Below the pieces are notes generated by a model. The model made no database searches, was not told the origin of the DNA, and saw only the letters and a program-made list of their open reading frames with translations. Positions 1 through 8,426 of a DNA stretch of 64,000 nt are shown here, piece after piece. Source of the stretch: Fulvimonas sp. R45 (GTDB lineage Bacteria > Pseudomonadota > Gammaproteobacteria > Xanthomonadales > Rhodanobacteraceae); contig NZ_JASERU010000014.1 in the NCBI RefSeq assembly GCF_030504985.1, positions 52,987 through 116,986 of the forward strand, given 5' to 3'. The translations under genes and the position numbers were made by a program. Numbering within the stretch: position 1 is the stretch's first letter; every line of letters starts with the position of its first letter.

Positions 1-890
1 GCGATCATGTCGCCGCCGGTGGCCACCGGCATGTGCGTCTCGAAGATGCCCGGCGGGCCGCCCACGGCCTTGATGATGTCTTTCTCGGGCAGGTGCCAGA
101 ACGCCTTGTTCCAGTCGACCGGCGGCATCTGCGGGGCGAGGTCGTAGAAGTGCGAGGCGTTGACCAGGTCCGCCTGCGAGGTGCCGTGCGGGAACAGCGG
201 CCGCGTCTGGTTCTGGATGCCGTAATCGTAGATCCAGGAAATGAACAGCATCTGCACCGCGCCGCCGCGGTACCAGTTGCCCTGCTCGTAGTACGGGCCG
301 ACCTTGCCGACGCCGGCGCCGAAACCCTGTACGTTGAACGTGGCCAGCGCGGGATCGTCCTGCGCCACCACGGCGAGCTGCCATTCGGCGGTCGACGAGC
401 AGCCGGTGGTGCCGACCTTGCCGTTGGACCACGGCTGCGAGGACATCCACCTGAGCTCGTCGCTGGCGTCGCTCAGCGGCATGCCGAGGATGTCGTAGTT
501 GCCCTCGGAGAAGAAGTGGCCGCGCTCCTGCATCTCCACGTAGGCGTAGCCGTGCTTGACCGCCTCGAGCTCGCGCGTCATGTCGCGCGGTGCGCCGAGC
601 TTCACGTCCCAGAAATTGAAGTTGTACGGCGTGCGCGAAAAGATGGTCGGCACCTTGCCCGCGCCCTTCGGGCGGTAGATGTCGGCGGCCATCAGCTTGC
701 CGTCGCGCATCTTCACCATCACCTTGCGGTCGATCACCGCGACCTGCTCGAGCTCCTTCTCGATGGCGTTGCGCTTGGCGATCAGCTGGGCCTGCGGATC
801 GGGGGGCTGTTGCGCGGCGGCCGGGGTCGCCACGAGCAGCGATGACGCCCACGCACAGGCGAAGGCGGAAGCCAGCGGTTTCAGGCGCAT
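1..890 (-). CDS. CocE/NonD family hydrolase, secreted, C-terminus beyond window
   Basis: This partial gene runs off the left edge; about 296 residues are visible and no stop is reached. The protein starts with a signal peptide ([15 protein letters not shown]... ending near a TPAAAQQ cleavage region). The X-Pro dipeptidyl-peptidase/CocE-like alpha/beta hydrolase fold follows: [14 protein letters not shown] near residue 60, [19 protein letters not shown], and the nucleophile elbow [12 protein letters not shown] near residue 160, where the serine after GC is the likely nucleophile. Family members hydrolyse acyl or peptide bonds and are usually periplasmic or secreted. The catalytic Asp and His would lie outside the window. 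The substrate cannot be told. ATG at 890 gives the only sensible signal peptide. Confidence 0.85.
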   Translation of the reverse strand, partial: MRLKPLASAFACAWASSLLVATPAAAQQPPDPQAQLIAKRNAIEKELEQVAVIDRKVMVKMRDGKLMAADIYRPKGAGKVPTIFSRTPYNFNFWDVKLGAPRDMTRELEAVKHGYAYVEMQERGHFFSEGNYDILGMPLSDASDELRWMSSQPWSNGKVGTTGCSSTAEWQLAVVAQDDPALATFNVQGFGAGVGKVGPYYEQGNWYRGGAVQMLFISWIYDYGIQNQTRPLFPHGTSQADLVNASHFYDLAPQMPPVDWNKAFWHLPEKDIIKAVGGPPGIFETHMPVATGGDMI

Positions 891-1008
891 GCTCGAATCC
901 CCTACGAATGTTCCCCGAGTGTCGGACAGCCGGCAGGCCCAAGGAACATGACTAAGGGCATAGGCGAGGTCCGGCACGCGCCGGGGACGCCAGGCCACCC
1001 CGGCCAGG

Positions 1009-1482
1009 TCACACCGGCAGCGCGCTGGTCTTCTTCACCGTGCGCAGCGCCAGCGTCGAGTGCACGCGCACCACGCCGGGCAACTGGGTGAGGATGTCGG
1101 TATGGATGCGCTCGAAGTCGGCCGAGTCGGCGTAGGCCACGCGCACCATGTAGTCGGCGCCGCCGGCGAGCAGGCAGCACTCGGTCACTTCGGGATGGTG
1201 CTGGATCGCCGCCTCGAAGGCGTCCAGCGCGGCGCGTCCCTGCTGGTCCAGCGTGACCAGCACGAAGGCGGTGCCGGACAGGCCCACGGCCTTCTCGTCC
1301 AGCAGCATCACGTAGCGCGAGATCAGGCCGCGCTCCTCCAGCAGCTTCACCCGGCGCAGGCAGGCCGAGGGCGACAGGTTGATCCGCTGCGCCAGTTCCA
1401 CGTTGGTCAGGCGGCCGTCTTCCTGCAGCCATTGCAGGATGCTGCGGTCGCGCTCGTCGAGCATCGCGCCGGAACGTGACAT
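1009..1482 (-). CDS. Lrp/AsnC family transcriptional regulator, probably of ald
   Basis: A 157-residue protein with an N-terminal winged helix-turn-helix ([17 protein letters not shown], then [19 protein letters not shown]) followed by the RAM ligand-binding domain ([19 protein letters not shown]). It is full length for the family. The gene is divergent from alanine dehydrogenase across a 162-bp gap. Lrp-type regulators commonly sit beside and activate ald in response to alanine, as AldR does in mycobacteria, so ald is the likely target (inference). The start could be the ATG at 1482 or the one at 1464 (MLDERD); the first follows a weak GAGTGGA ribosome site and the second matches the usual family N-terminus better. 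Confidence 0.93.
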   Translation of the reverse strand: MSRSGAMLDERDRSILQWLQEDGRLTNVELAQRINLSPSACLRRVKLLEERGLISRYVMLLDEKAVGLSGTAFVLVTLDQQGRAALDAFEAAIQHHPEVTECCLLAGGADYMVRVAYADSADFERIHTDILTQLPGVVRVHSTLALRTVKKTSALPV

Positions 1483-1644
1483 GAAATTCCACTCATAGGC
1501 CAGGTTTGTGGACGAAAATTCTACCGTCGCACGTTAACAGCCGACAAATCCGCGAAAAATTGCTCGCTGAACGGATCATACTTCTGCGGTTTCGGACCGC
1601 ACCTGCGGTCCGGTTCCTCCACCTCATCAGCGAGACAGCCAGCC
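1483..1644. promoter_or_regulatory. Divergent lrp/ald regulatory region with a 9-bp hairpin
   Basis: This is the shared control region between the Lrp-type regulator and ald. It is AT-richer than its surroundings around 1515-1590, as expected for promoters and Lrp binding. A perfect hairpin (CGGACCGCA, loop CC, TGCGGTCCG) occupies 1593-1612, so it should lie in the 5' untranslated part of the ald transcript; it has no T run and is not a typical terminator. No exact Lrp box could be assigned by eye. Confidence 0.5.
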
Positions 1645-2763
1645 ATGCGCATCGGTGTGCCGAAAGAAATCAAGAACCACGAGTACCGCGTGGGCCTCAT
1701 CCCCTCGTCCGTGCAGGAACTCGTGCACCACGGCCACCAGGTGCTGGTCGAGACCGGCGCCGGCCTCGGCGCGGGTATCAACGATGCCGACTACGTGGCG
1801 GCGGGCGCCACCATCGCGAAGGATGCCGACCAGGTGTTCGCCGACGCCGACATGATCGTCAAGGTGAAGGAGCCGCTGGCGGTGGAGCGCAAGAAGCTCC
1901 GCAAGGGCCAGATCCTGTTCACCTACCTGCACCTGGCGCCCGACCTAGAGCAGACGAAGGACCTGATCGCCTCCGGCGCGATCTGCGTGGCCTACGAGAC
2001 GGTGACCGCACCGAACGGCACGCTGCCGCTGCTGACCCCGATGTCCGAGGTCGCCGGCCGGCTCGCCCCGCAGGTGGGCGCGCATTCGCTGGAGAAGGCC
2101 CAGGGCGGCCGCGGCGTGCTGCTGGGCGGCGTGCCGGGCGTGCCGGCGGCGGAAGTGGTGATCCTGGGCGGCGGCGTGTCCGGCACCCACGCGGCCACCA
2201 TCGCCGTGGGCATGGGCGCCAAGGTCACCGTGGTGGACCGCTCCGCCGACGCGCTGAAGCGCCTCTCGGCCCAGTTCGGCACCGCGATCTCCACCGTGTT
2301 CTCCACCCGCGCCGCGATCGAGGAACTGGTGCGCCGCGCCGACCTCTTGATCGGCACCGTGCTGATCCCGGGCGCTGCCGCGCCGAAGCTGGTCACCCGC
2401 GACATGTTGAAGACGATGAAGCCGGGCTCGGTGATCGTCGACGTCGCCATCGACCAGGGCGGCTGCGTGGAGACCTCGCACGCCACCACCCATGCCGACC
2501 CCACCTACGTGGTCGACGACGTGGTGCACTACTGCGTGGCCAACATGCCGGGCGCCGTGGCGCGCACCTCCACCTTCGCGCTGAACAACGTGACCCTGCC
2601 GTTCGCGCTGGCGCTGGCCGACAAGGGCTGGAAGCAGGCGCTGGCGCAGGACGCGCACCTGCGCAACGGCCTGAACGTGTGCGAGGGCAAGGTGACCTGC
2701 GAGCCGGTCGCCCAGGCGCACAACCTGCCCTACGTGAAGGCGGAAACGGCGATCGGGATGTAA
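1645..2763 (+). CDS. ald: Alanine dehydrogenase
   Basis: A 372-residue cytosolic enzyme that catalyses NAD-dependent reversible deamination of L-alanine to pyruvate and ammonia. The N-terminus [18 protein letters not shown] is the family signature, including the substrate-binding Arg and Lys. Further marks are the NAD-binding glycine motif [13 protein letters not shown] near residue 175, the catalytic-loop segment [13 protein letters not shown] near 270, and the AlaDh/PNT signature. Length equals that of Bacillus and mycobacterial Ald. It stands alone and is divergent from an Lrp-type regulator that probably controls it, so the role is likely alanine catabolism. A terminator follows at 2789. 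Confidence 0.97.
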   Translation: MRIGVPKEIKNHEYRVGLIPSSVQELVHHGHQVLVETGAGLGAGINDADYVAAGATIAKDADQVFADADMIVKVKEPLAVERKKLRKGQILFTYLHLAPDLEQTKDLIASGAICVAYETVTAPNGTLPLLTPMSEVAGRLAPQVGAHSLEKAQGGRGVLLGGVPGVPAAEVVILGGGVSGTHAATIAVGMGAKVTVVDRSADALKRLSAQFGTAISTVFSTRAAIEELVRRADLLIGTVLIPGAAAPKLVTRDMLKTMKPGSVIVDVAIDQGGCVETSHATTHADPTYVVDDVVHYCVANMPGAVARTSTFALNNVTLPFALALADKGWKQALAQDAHLRNGLNVCEGKVTCEPVAQAHNLPYVKAETAIGM

Positions 2764-2788
2764 CACCCGCAATCGCGGCATGCCACCG

Positions 2789-2820
2789 CCAGGGCCCGGC
2801 GCGAATGCGCCGGGCCCTGG
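2789..2820. terminator. Bidirectional hairpin between ald and AraC gene
   Basis: A perfect 14-bp inverted repeat, CCAGGGCCCGGCGC with loop GAAT and GCGCCGGGCCCTGG, lies between the converging 3' ends of ald and the AraC-type gene. There is no T run on either side, so termination would rest on the very stable stem. Confidence 0.75.
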
Positions 2821-2859
2821 CGCATCAGCCCGCCGGTGCCCATGACCGGCCCCGGTGGT

Positions 2860-3633
2860 TCAGGCGGGCGTCCGCCTGCCGTAGCTGGCAGGCGTGACAC
2901 CCATGACCCGGTGGAACATCACGCAGAACGCGCTGCAACTGGCGTAGCCGGCGTCCCGCGCCACGCTCTTGATCGAAGCGCCCGCATGCAGCCGGCTCAA
3001 CGCGCGGGCCAGCCGCACGTGCTGCCTCCAGCGCGCGAAGCCCATCTTCAGTTCGCTCTCGAAGAGCCGCGCCAGCGTCCGGCTGCTCGCGCCGACCTGT
3101 TGCGCCAGCTGGTCGAGCGTGTCGGCCCGGGACGGGTCGGCCAGCAGGCGGCCGCATACCTTATTCAACCGCGGGTCCGACGGTGTCGGAATGTGGATGG
3201 CCGCCTCGTCGGCGCCATGCAGTTCGTGCAGCAGCAGCGGCAGCATCATGCGCATCCGTTGCACGTCCCCGGCCCCGTGCGCGCCGACCATCGCCAGGAT
3301 GAGTTCGCGGAGCAGGTCCGTGATCGCCAGGATCCGGCAATGGCCGCCGAGCAACGCCCCCGCGGCCCGGTCCAGATACAGCGTGCGTATCGCGACATGG
3401 CCTTCCATGCGTATCTCGTGCGGCATCGCGGCGGGCACCCACAACGAACGCTGCGGCGGCACGATCCAGATGCCCTCGCGGGTCGTCACCTGCATCACGC
3501 CCGAGGCGGCGTAGATGAGCTGCCCGCGCTTGTGTCGATGCCGCGGGATGAGGCAGCCCTTCGGGTAATCCTTGGCCAGCGCGGTCGCCGGCCAGGCCGG
3601 GATCGAGCCGGCGCGCTGTCTGGAATGCGACAC
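2860..3633 (-). CDS. AraC family transcriptional regulator with N-terminal cupin
   Basis: A 257-residue regulator. The N-terminal half is a cupin-like sensor (PRHRHKRGQLIYAASGVMQV, WIVPPQRSLWVPA), the usual arrangement in the YpdC/NimR-like group. The C-terminal AraC helix-turn-helix pair covers about residues 165-255 (LDQLAQQVGASSRTLARLF, then IKSVARDAGYASCSAFCVMF). I place the start at the GTG at 3633 because AGGAGG lies seven bases upstream (plus strand 3641-3646); the reading frame extends further upstream without a better site. It is divergent from the DUF1501 gene and may control it. Confidence 0.9.
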   Translation of the reverse strand: MSHSRQRAGSIPAWPATALAKDYPKGCLIPRHRHKRGQLIYAASGVMQVTTREGIWIVPPQRSLWVPAAMPHEIRMEGHVAIRTLYLDRAAGALLGGHCRILAITDLLRELILAMVGAHGAGDVQRMRMMLPLLLHELHGADEAAIHIPTPSDPRLNKVCGRLLADPSRADTLDQLAQQVGASSRTLARLFESELKMGFARWRQHVRLARALSRLHAGASIKSVARDAGYASCSAFCVMFHRVMGVTPASYGRRTPA

Positions 3634-3767
3634 AGCATGGCCTCCTTTCGATATACGGACACCGCTAGGCTGATTCTGGGCGAACGGCGGTTCCACGGCA
3701 ATGCGCACCGGGTTCCACCGGCGCATCCGCGGCACGCCGCGAAGCAGGCATAACCGGAGGCCTTCCG

Positions 3768-4820
3768 ATGAACGATCACCCCATCTCGCGACGCACGGTG
3801 CTCAAGGCGGGCGCAGCCGCCGCCGGGGCGCTTGCGCTGGGCAAGCTCCCCCTGCCCGCCGAAACCCGCGACGCATCCGAACAACCGGCCCTCGTCGTGC
3901 TCTGGCTCAACGGCGGCCCGGCGGGCCTGTTCAACAGCGCGGACTCGTTTCTTTCCAGCGGCGGGTTCGGGGTGACTGCCGACAATGTCCGCCACCTCGG
4001 CAACGGCCTCTGCGTCGACGCCGGTTCGCTTGGCGCCCTGCCCGGCGTCGCCCTGGCGCACATGGCCTCGGTCGATTTCCGGCATGGCCTCTACCCGCAC
4101 GCGGATGCGCGGGCGGCGATGCTGGAAAGCGGATCGCGCAGCCGGCTGCTGCGCATGGCCGCCGCCATGCCAGACGCCGCAGCCCGCTGCATGGTCGTGA
4201 ACAGCCTCGGCCTGCCGGTCGGCGTCAAGGCGACGCCTCCTGCGGAAGGCCGCGTCGCGCTGGAGCGCAGCCTGAGCCTCGACGACGCGCGCGGGCATGT
4301 GCCGGCCACGCAACTCGACGCCATCCGCGGCGCCTACGGCGTGCCCGCCGGAAGCACCGCCATCGACAGCCAGCGCGCGACCTTCGCCGGCGTCGAATCG
4401 ATGATCCACGCCGGCGCCGGCGTGATCTTCGCGCAGCCGGCCTACACGGGGCGCCACGACCGCCAGTTCGACACGCACCACGACGACACCGGGACGCTGG
4501 CGCGCGACATCATGGCCCCCATCACGCCGTCGCTGGCCACCTTCCTCGACCGTGTGATGGCCCTGTCGCGGCGCAACGTGGTGACGCTGCTGACCGGCGA
4601 ATTCAGCCGGACGCTGCCGGGTTCGGACCATGCCCCGGGCGGCACGGCGACGATCATCGGCAAGTACGTGAGGACCGGCACCGCCGGACGGCAGGGGCCC
4701 GGCGGCTCACCGCCCGAACATGCTTCATCGCCGGAAAGCCTCTGGGCCTACGTCGCCGCCGCCCTGCGCCTGGACGGGTCGCCGTTTGGCCGCAACCCGC
4801 ATCGCGAACTGATGGCCTGA
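3768..4820 (+). CDS. Tat-exported DUF1501-like protein
   Basis: A 350-residue protein with a twin-arginine signal (SRRTVLKAGAAAAGALALG) at residues 7-25. The remainder resembles the DUF1501 family, part of the alkaline-phosphatase-like superfamily: VVLWLNGGPAGLFNS early on, a DFRHGLYPH segment, and LTGEFSRTLPGSDHAPGG near residue 285, the equivalent of the conserved S/GEFGRTP...DH motif. It is slightly shorter than usual for the family. The start has GGAGG eight bases upstream. DUF1501 proteins are exported and often paired with a DUF1800 partner, which is absent here. The biochemical function is unknown. Confidence 0.75.
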   Translation: MNDHPISRRTVLKAGAAAAGALALGKLPLPAETRDASEQPALVVLWLNGGPAGLFNSADSFLSSGGFGVTADNVRHLGNGLCVDAGSLGALPGVALAHMASVDFRHGLYPHADARAAMLESGSRSRLLRMAAAMPDAAARCMVVNSLGLPVGVKATPPAEGRVALERSLSLDDARGHVPATQLDAIRGAYGVPAGSTAIDSQRATFAGVESMIHAGAGVIFAQPAYTGRHDRQFDTHHDDTGTLARDIMAPITPSLATFLDRVMALSRRNVVTLLTGEFSRTLPGSDHAPGGTATIIGKYVRTGTAGRQGPGGSPPEHASSPESLWAYVAAALRLDGSPFGRNPHRELMA

Positions 4821-4835
4821 GCCGCGCGTGCCCGG

Positions 4836-6680
4836 TCAGGCCGCTTCGTCCTCCGCTGCCACGAAACCGCCGGTCTGCCGCTTCCACAGCCGCGCGTACA
4901 GGCCGTCGCGCGCCACCAGCTCGGCATGCGTGCCGGTTTCCACGATCACGCCCTTGTCCATCACCACCAGCCGGTCCATCCGCGCGATGGTGGAGAGGCG
5001 GTGCGCGATGGCGATCACCGTCTTGCCCTGCATCAGCAGGTCCAGGCTTTCCTGGATCGCCGCCTCGGCCTCGGAATCCAGCGCGCTGGTGGCCTCGTCC
5101 AGCACCAGGATCGGCGCGTCCTTCAGCAGCACGCGGGCGATCGCGATGCGCTGGCGCTGGCCGCCGCTGAGCTTCACGCCGCGCTCGCCCACCAGCGCCG
5201 CGTAGCCGGTGCGGCCCTCGCCGTCGACCAGGGTGGGGATGAACTCGTCCGCACGCGCCTTGCGCACGGCGTCCAGTACCTGCGCCTCGCTGGCGTCGGG
5301 CCGGCCGTAGAGGATGTTGTCGCGGATCGAGCGATGCAGCAGCGAGGTGTCCTGCGTCACCACGCCGATCTGCGAGCGCAGGCTCTCCTGCGTCACCTGC
5401 GCCACGTCCTGGCCGTCGATGGTGATGCGGCCGCCTTCCAGGTCGTACAGCCGCAGCAGCACGTTCACCAGGGTGGACTTGCCGGCGCCGCTGGGCCCTA
5501 CCAGGCCGATCTTCTCGCCCGGTCGCACGGCCAGCTCCAGCCCGGAAATGACGCCGCCCTTCTTGCCGTAGTGGAAGTGGATGTCGTGGAAATGCACCGC
5601 GCCGTTGGTCACCTCCAGCGGCATCGCGCCCTCGCGGTCCTGCACGGCGCGCGGTTGCGCGATGGTGGTGATGCCGTCCTGCACCGTGCCCACGTTCTCG
5701 AAGATGCCGTTGACCACCCACATGATCCAGCCGGACATGTTGTTGATGCGGATCACCAGCCCGGTCGACAGCGCGATCGCGCCCACCGTCACGTGGCCGC
5801 GGCTCCACAGCCACAGCGCCAGCGCCGAGGTGCCGGCGATCAGGAAGCCGTTGAGCGTGGTGATGCTGGCGTCCAGCGTGGTGGTGACGCGGGTCATGCG
5901 GCGCAGCTTGTCGGTCTGCTCGCCCATCGCCTCGGCCACGTAGGCTTCCTCGCGCCTGGTGTGCGCGAACAGCTTCAGCGTGAGCACGTTGCTGTAGCCG
6001 TCCACGATGCGGCCCATCAGCTTGGAGCGCGCCTCGGACGCCTTCCACGAGCGTTGCTTGATGCGCGGGATGAAGATCCACAGCAGCCCGACGTACAGGA
6101 ACACCCACGCCACCAGCGGCACGGCCAGCCAGAAGTCCGCGTGCGCGAACAGCGCGACGGCGCTGCCGGTGTAGATCAGCACGTACCAGATCGCGTCCAC
6201 GATCTGCACCGCCGATTCGCGCAGCGAACCGCCGGTCTGCATGATGCGGTTGGCGATGCGCCCGGCGTAGTCGTTCTGGAAGAAGCCCAGGCTCTGGCGG
6301 ATCACGTAGCGGTGGTTCTGCCAGCGGATGCGGTTGGTGAGGCTGGGCACGATGGCCTGGTTCACCAAGAGGTCGTGCAGGCTGTTGAACACCGGCCGCG
6401 CCACCAGCGCGACCAACGCCATGCCGAGCAGCTCGCGGCCGTGCCGCTGGAAGAAGTCCGCCGCGGGGACGCCTTTCGCCATGTCCACGAGGCGGCCGAT
6501 GAAGCCGAACAGCGATACCTCGATGATCGCCACCATGAAGCCGACCACGACCGCCGCCGCGAACACCGGCCACACCTGGCGCAGGTAGAACACGTAGAAG
6601 CGCCACACCGATTGCGGCGGCATGCCGTCGACCGGCTCCTTGAACGCGTCGATCAGGGATTCGAACCAGCGAAAGATCAT
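4836..6680 (-). CDS. ABC transporter, fused membrane and ATPase domains (exporter type)
   Basis: A 614-residue half-size ABC exporter. Six membrane helices occupy about residues 30-330 (for example VWPVFAAAVVVGFMVAIIEV and PLVAWVFLYVGLLWIFI). The ATPase domain follows, with Walker A GLVGPSGAGKST near residue 400, signature VKLSGGQRQRIAIAR near 505 and Walker B ILVLDEATSALD. Such proteins act as homodimers that export lipids, peptides or drugs; the substrate cannot be told from sequence. The frame is open to a GTG at 6692, but ATG 6680 (MIFRWFESL) matches related proteins; neither has a good ribosome site. The gene is divergent from a DHA2-type drug exporter. Confidence 0.92.
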   Translation of the reverse strand: MIFRWFESLIDAFKEPVDGMPPQSVWRFYVFYLRQVWPVFAAAVVVGFMVAIIEVSLFGFIGRLVDMAKGVPAADFFQRHGRELLGMALVALVARPVFNSLHDLLVNQAIVPSLTNRIRWQNHRYVIRQSLGFFQNDYAGRIANRIMQTGGSLRESAVQIVDAIWYVLIYTGSAVALFAHADFWLAVPLVAWVFLYVGLLWIFIPRIKQRSWKASEARSKLMGRIVDGYSNVLTLKLFAHTRREEAYVAEAMGEQTDKLRRMTRVTTTLDASITTLNGFLIAGTSALALWLWSRGHVTVGAIALSTGLVIRINNMSGWIMWVVNGIFENVGTVQDGITTIAQPRAVQDREGAMPLEVTNGAVHFHDIHFHYGKKGGVISGLELAVRPGEKIGLVGPSGAGKSTLVNVLLRLYDLEGGRITIDGQDVAQVTQESLRSQIGVVTQDTSLLHRSIRDNILYGRPDASEAQVLDAVRKARADEFIPTLVDGEGRTGYAALVGERGVKLSGGQRQRIAIARVLLKDAPILVLDEATSALDSEAEAAIQESLDLLMQGKTVIAIAHRLSTIARMDRLVVMDKGVIVETGTHAELVARDGLYARLWKRQTGGFVAAEDEAA

Positions 6681-6871
6681 GGGGGCGCGCACGAAGCGGG
6701 GGGAGCCCTAGCGTGGGTGCCCGTCCGCCCGGACGCAAGGGGCGGCGCACACACGGAACATCGACGCCATCGTTTCATCCGGACACGAAACCTCTGCTGA
6801 CAGTGCGCTGGCAGCATGGCGACCGGAGGATCCGCCAGGCAGCGGCCGATCCGCCGATACCGGGAGCATGC

Positions 6872-8242
6872 ATGTCAGCCACCACCCTGCACCGGGCGCG
6901 TCCGCTCGGCCTGGTCACCGCCACCACCAGCCTCGGCTTCCTGGTGGTGCAGTTGGACGTGTCCATCGTCAACGTGGCGCTGGTGCGCATCGGCCACGCA
7001 CTGCACGGCGGCATGGCCAGCCTGCAATGGGTAGTGGACGCGTACACGCTGGCCTTCGCCGCCTTCCTGCTCTCGGCCGGCGCGCTGGGCGACCGGCTGG
7101 GCGCGCGCCGCGTGTTCGTGCTGGGACTGGGCGTGTTCGGCATCGCCTCGCTCGCCTGCGCGCTGTCGTCGGACCTGCCACTGCTGGTGGCGGCGCGCAC
7201 CCTGCAGGGACTGGGCGCTGCCCTGCTGATGCCCTGCTCGCTGGCGGTGCTCAACCACGCCTGCGGCGACGACGCCGCGGCGCGCGCCCGCGCGCTGGGC
7301 CTGTGGACGGCCGCCGGTGGCGTGGCGCTGTCGGCGGGGCCGCTGGTCGGCGGCGTGCTGATCGACCGTTTCGGCTGGGCCAGCATCTTCTACATCAACC
7401 TCCCGGTGTGCCTGCTCGGCATGGCGCTGGCATGGCGCTGCGTGGAGGAAACGCCGCGCCACCGGCACGACGGCGGCCTCGATCTCCCCGGCCAATGCTG
7501 CGCGGTGGCGATGCTGCTGGGCGTGACCGGTGCGGTGATCGAAGCCGGCACGCTCGGCTGGCACGCTCCGCGCATATGGCTGCTGTTTGGTTTCGGCGTG
7601 CTGGCGGGCCTCGCCTTCCTGCGCATCGAATCGCGCAGCCGTGCGCCGATGCTGCCGCCCGCCCTGTTCCGCCGGTGCGCCTTCAGCGCCGCCACCGCGG
7701 TGGGCCTGGTGGTGAATTTCGCGCTGTACGGATCGATCTTCGCGTTGAGCCTGTATTTCCAGCGCGTGCGCGGCTATTCGCCCTCCGCCACCGGCCTGGC
7801 CTTCCTGCCCTTCATGGCCGCCGTCACCGTGGCCAACGTGGCGGGCAGCCGGCTTGCCGCGCGCACCGGGCCACGCTGGCCGATGGCCGCGGGCCTGCTG
7901 CTCGGCGCCATCGGCTTCGCCCTGCTGCTGTCGATCGACGCCCAAAGCGGCTATGCGTCGCTGATGGCGCGGTTGCTGCTGATCCCGGTCGGCGTGGGGG
8001 TGGCGGTGCCGTCGATGACCGCCACCGTGCTGTCCAGCGCGCCCCGCGCCCGTTCCGCCCTGGCCGCCGGCGTGCTCAACACCGTGCGCCAGGCCGCCGG
8101 CGCGGTGGGCGTGGCGGCCTTCGGCGCGCTGGCGGCGACGGACATGCTCGGCGGCATGCGCGCGGCGTTCGGCCTGTCGGCCGTGCTGCTGGTCGTGGCC
8201 GGCGGCCTGGCGGCCTGGGGTGTACGTAGGGATGATGGCTAA
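6872..8242 (+). CDS. MFS transporter, DHA2 (EmrB/QacA-like) family
   Basis: A 456-residue major facilitator protein with an expected 14 membrane helices. The DHA2 marks are LDVSIVNVALVRIGHAL in helix 1 (motif D1), GALGDRLGARRVFVLGLGVF (motif A) and the motif C region ALSAGPLVGGVLIDRFGWASIF. Family members export drugs or toxic organics by proton antiport across the inner membrane. I chose ATG 6872 because it is preceded by CGGGAG and gives a short cytoplasmic N-terminus; the frame is open upstream to 6713 without typical sequence. The TAA stop overlaps the first base of the palindromic repeat at 8242. Confidence 0.93.
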   Translation: MSATTLHRARPLGLVTATTSLGFLVVQLDVSIVNVALVRIGHALHGGMASLQWVVDAYTLAFAAFLLSAGALGDRLGARRVFVLGLGVFGIASLACALSSDLPLLVAARTLQGLGAALLMPCSLAVLNHACGDDAAARARALGLWTAAGGVALSAGPLVGGVLIDRFGWASIFYINLPVCLLGMALAWRCVEETPRHRHDGGLDLPGQCCAVAMLLGVTGAVIEAGTLGWHAPRIWLLFGFGVLAGLAFLRIESRSRAPMLPPALFRRCAFSAATAVGLVVNFALYGSIFALSLYFQRVRGYSPSATGLAFLPFMAAVTVANVAGSRLAARTGPRWPMAAGLLLGAIGFALLLSIDAQSGYASLMARLLLIPVGVGVAVPSMTATVLSSAPRARSALAAGVLNTVRQAAGAVGVAAFGALAATDMLGGMRAAFGLSAVLLVVAGGLAAWGVRRDDG

Positions 8243-8426
8243 GAGCCTGTTCACGATCTCCCCGTAGCTCGCGTTGCCTTGCCCTGGCCGCCCGGTGGGA
8301 GTGCGTGGCGCAGCGCCTGCCTGGCGGGCAGGCCTGCCCCTGCGAAGGCAGGGGTCAAGCCGCGCGCTGCCGCCTGGCGGCCATGCGAGGCCAACGCGAG
8401 GCGTCTGGAGATCGTGAACAGGCTCT
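8242..8426. repeat. 185-bp palindromic element with AGAGCCTGTTCA ends
   Basis: The two ends are a perfect 20-bp inverted repeat, AGAGCCTGTTCACGATCTCC at 8242-8261 and its complement at 8407-8426. The arms continue as an imperfect palindrome (CTCGCGTTG...TGGCCGCC on the left, GGCGGCCATG...CAACGCGAG on the right), and the centre holds two GC-rich hairpins. It fills the gap between two converging genes exactly, overlapping both stop codons, so it probably works as a bidirectional terminator. The same end sequence recurs at 28645-28699 and 63905-64000, which marks it as a member of a dispersed repeat family, MITE- or REP-like. Confidence 0.85.

Noticed and set aside
4926..6800. A 624-codon plus-strand frame opposite the ABC exporter
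   Set aside because: Antisense shadow; the translation is a low-complexity His/Arg/Val mix, while the minus-strand frame has all ABC motifs.
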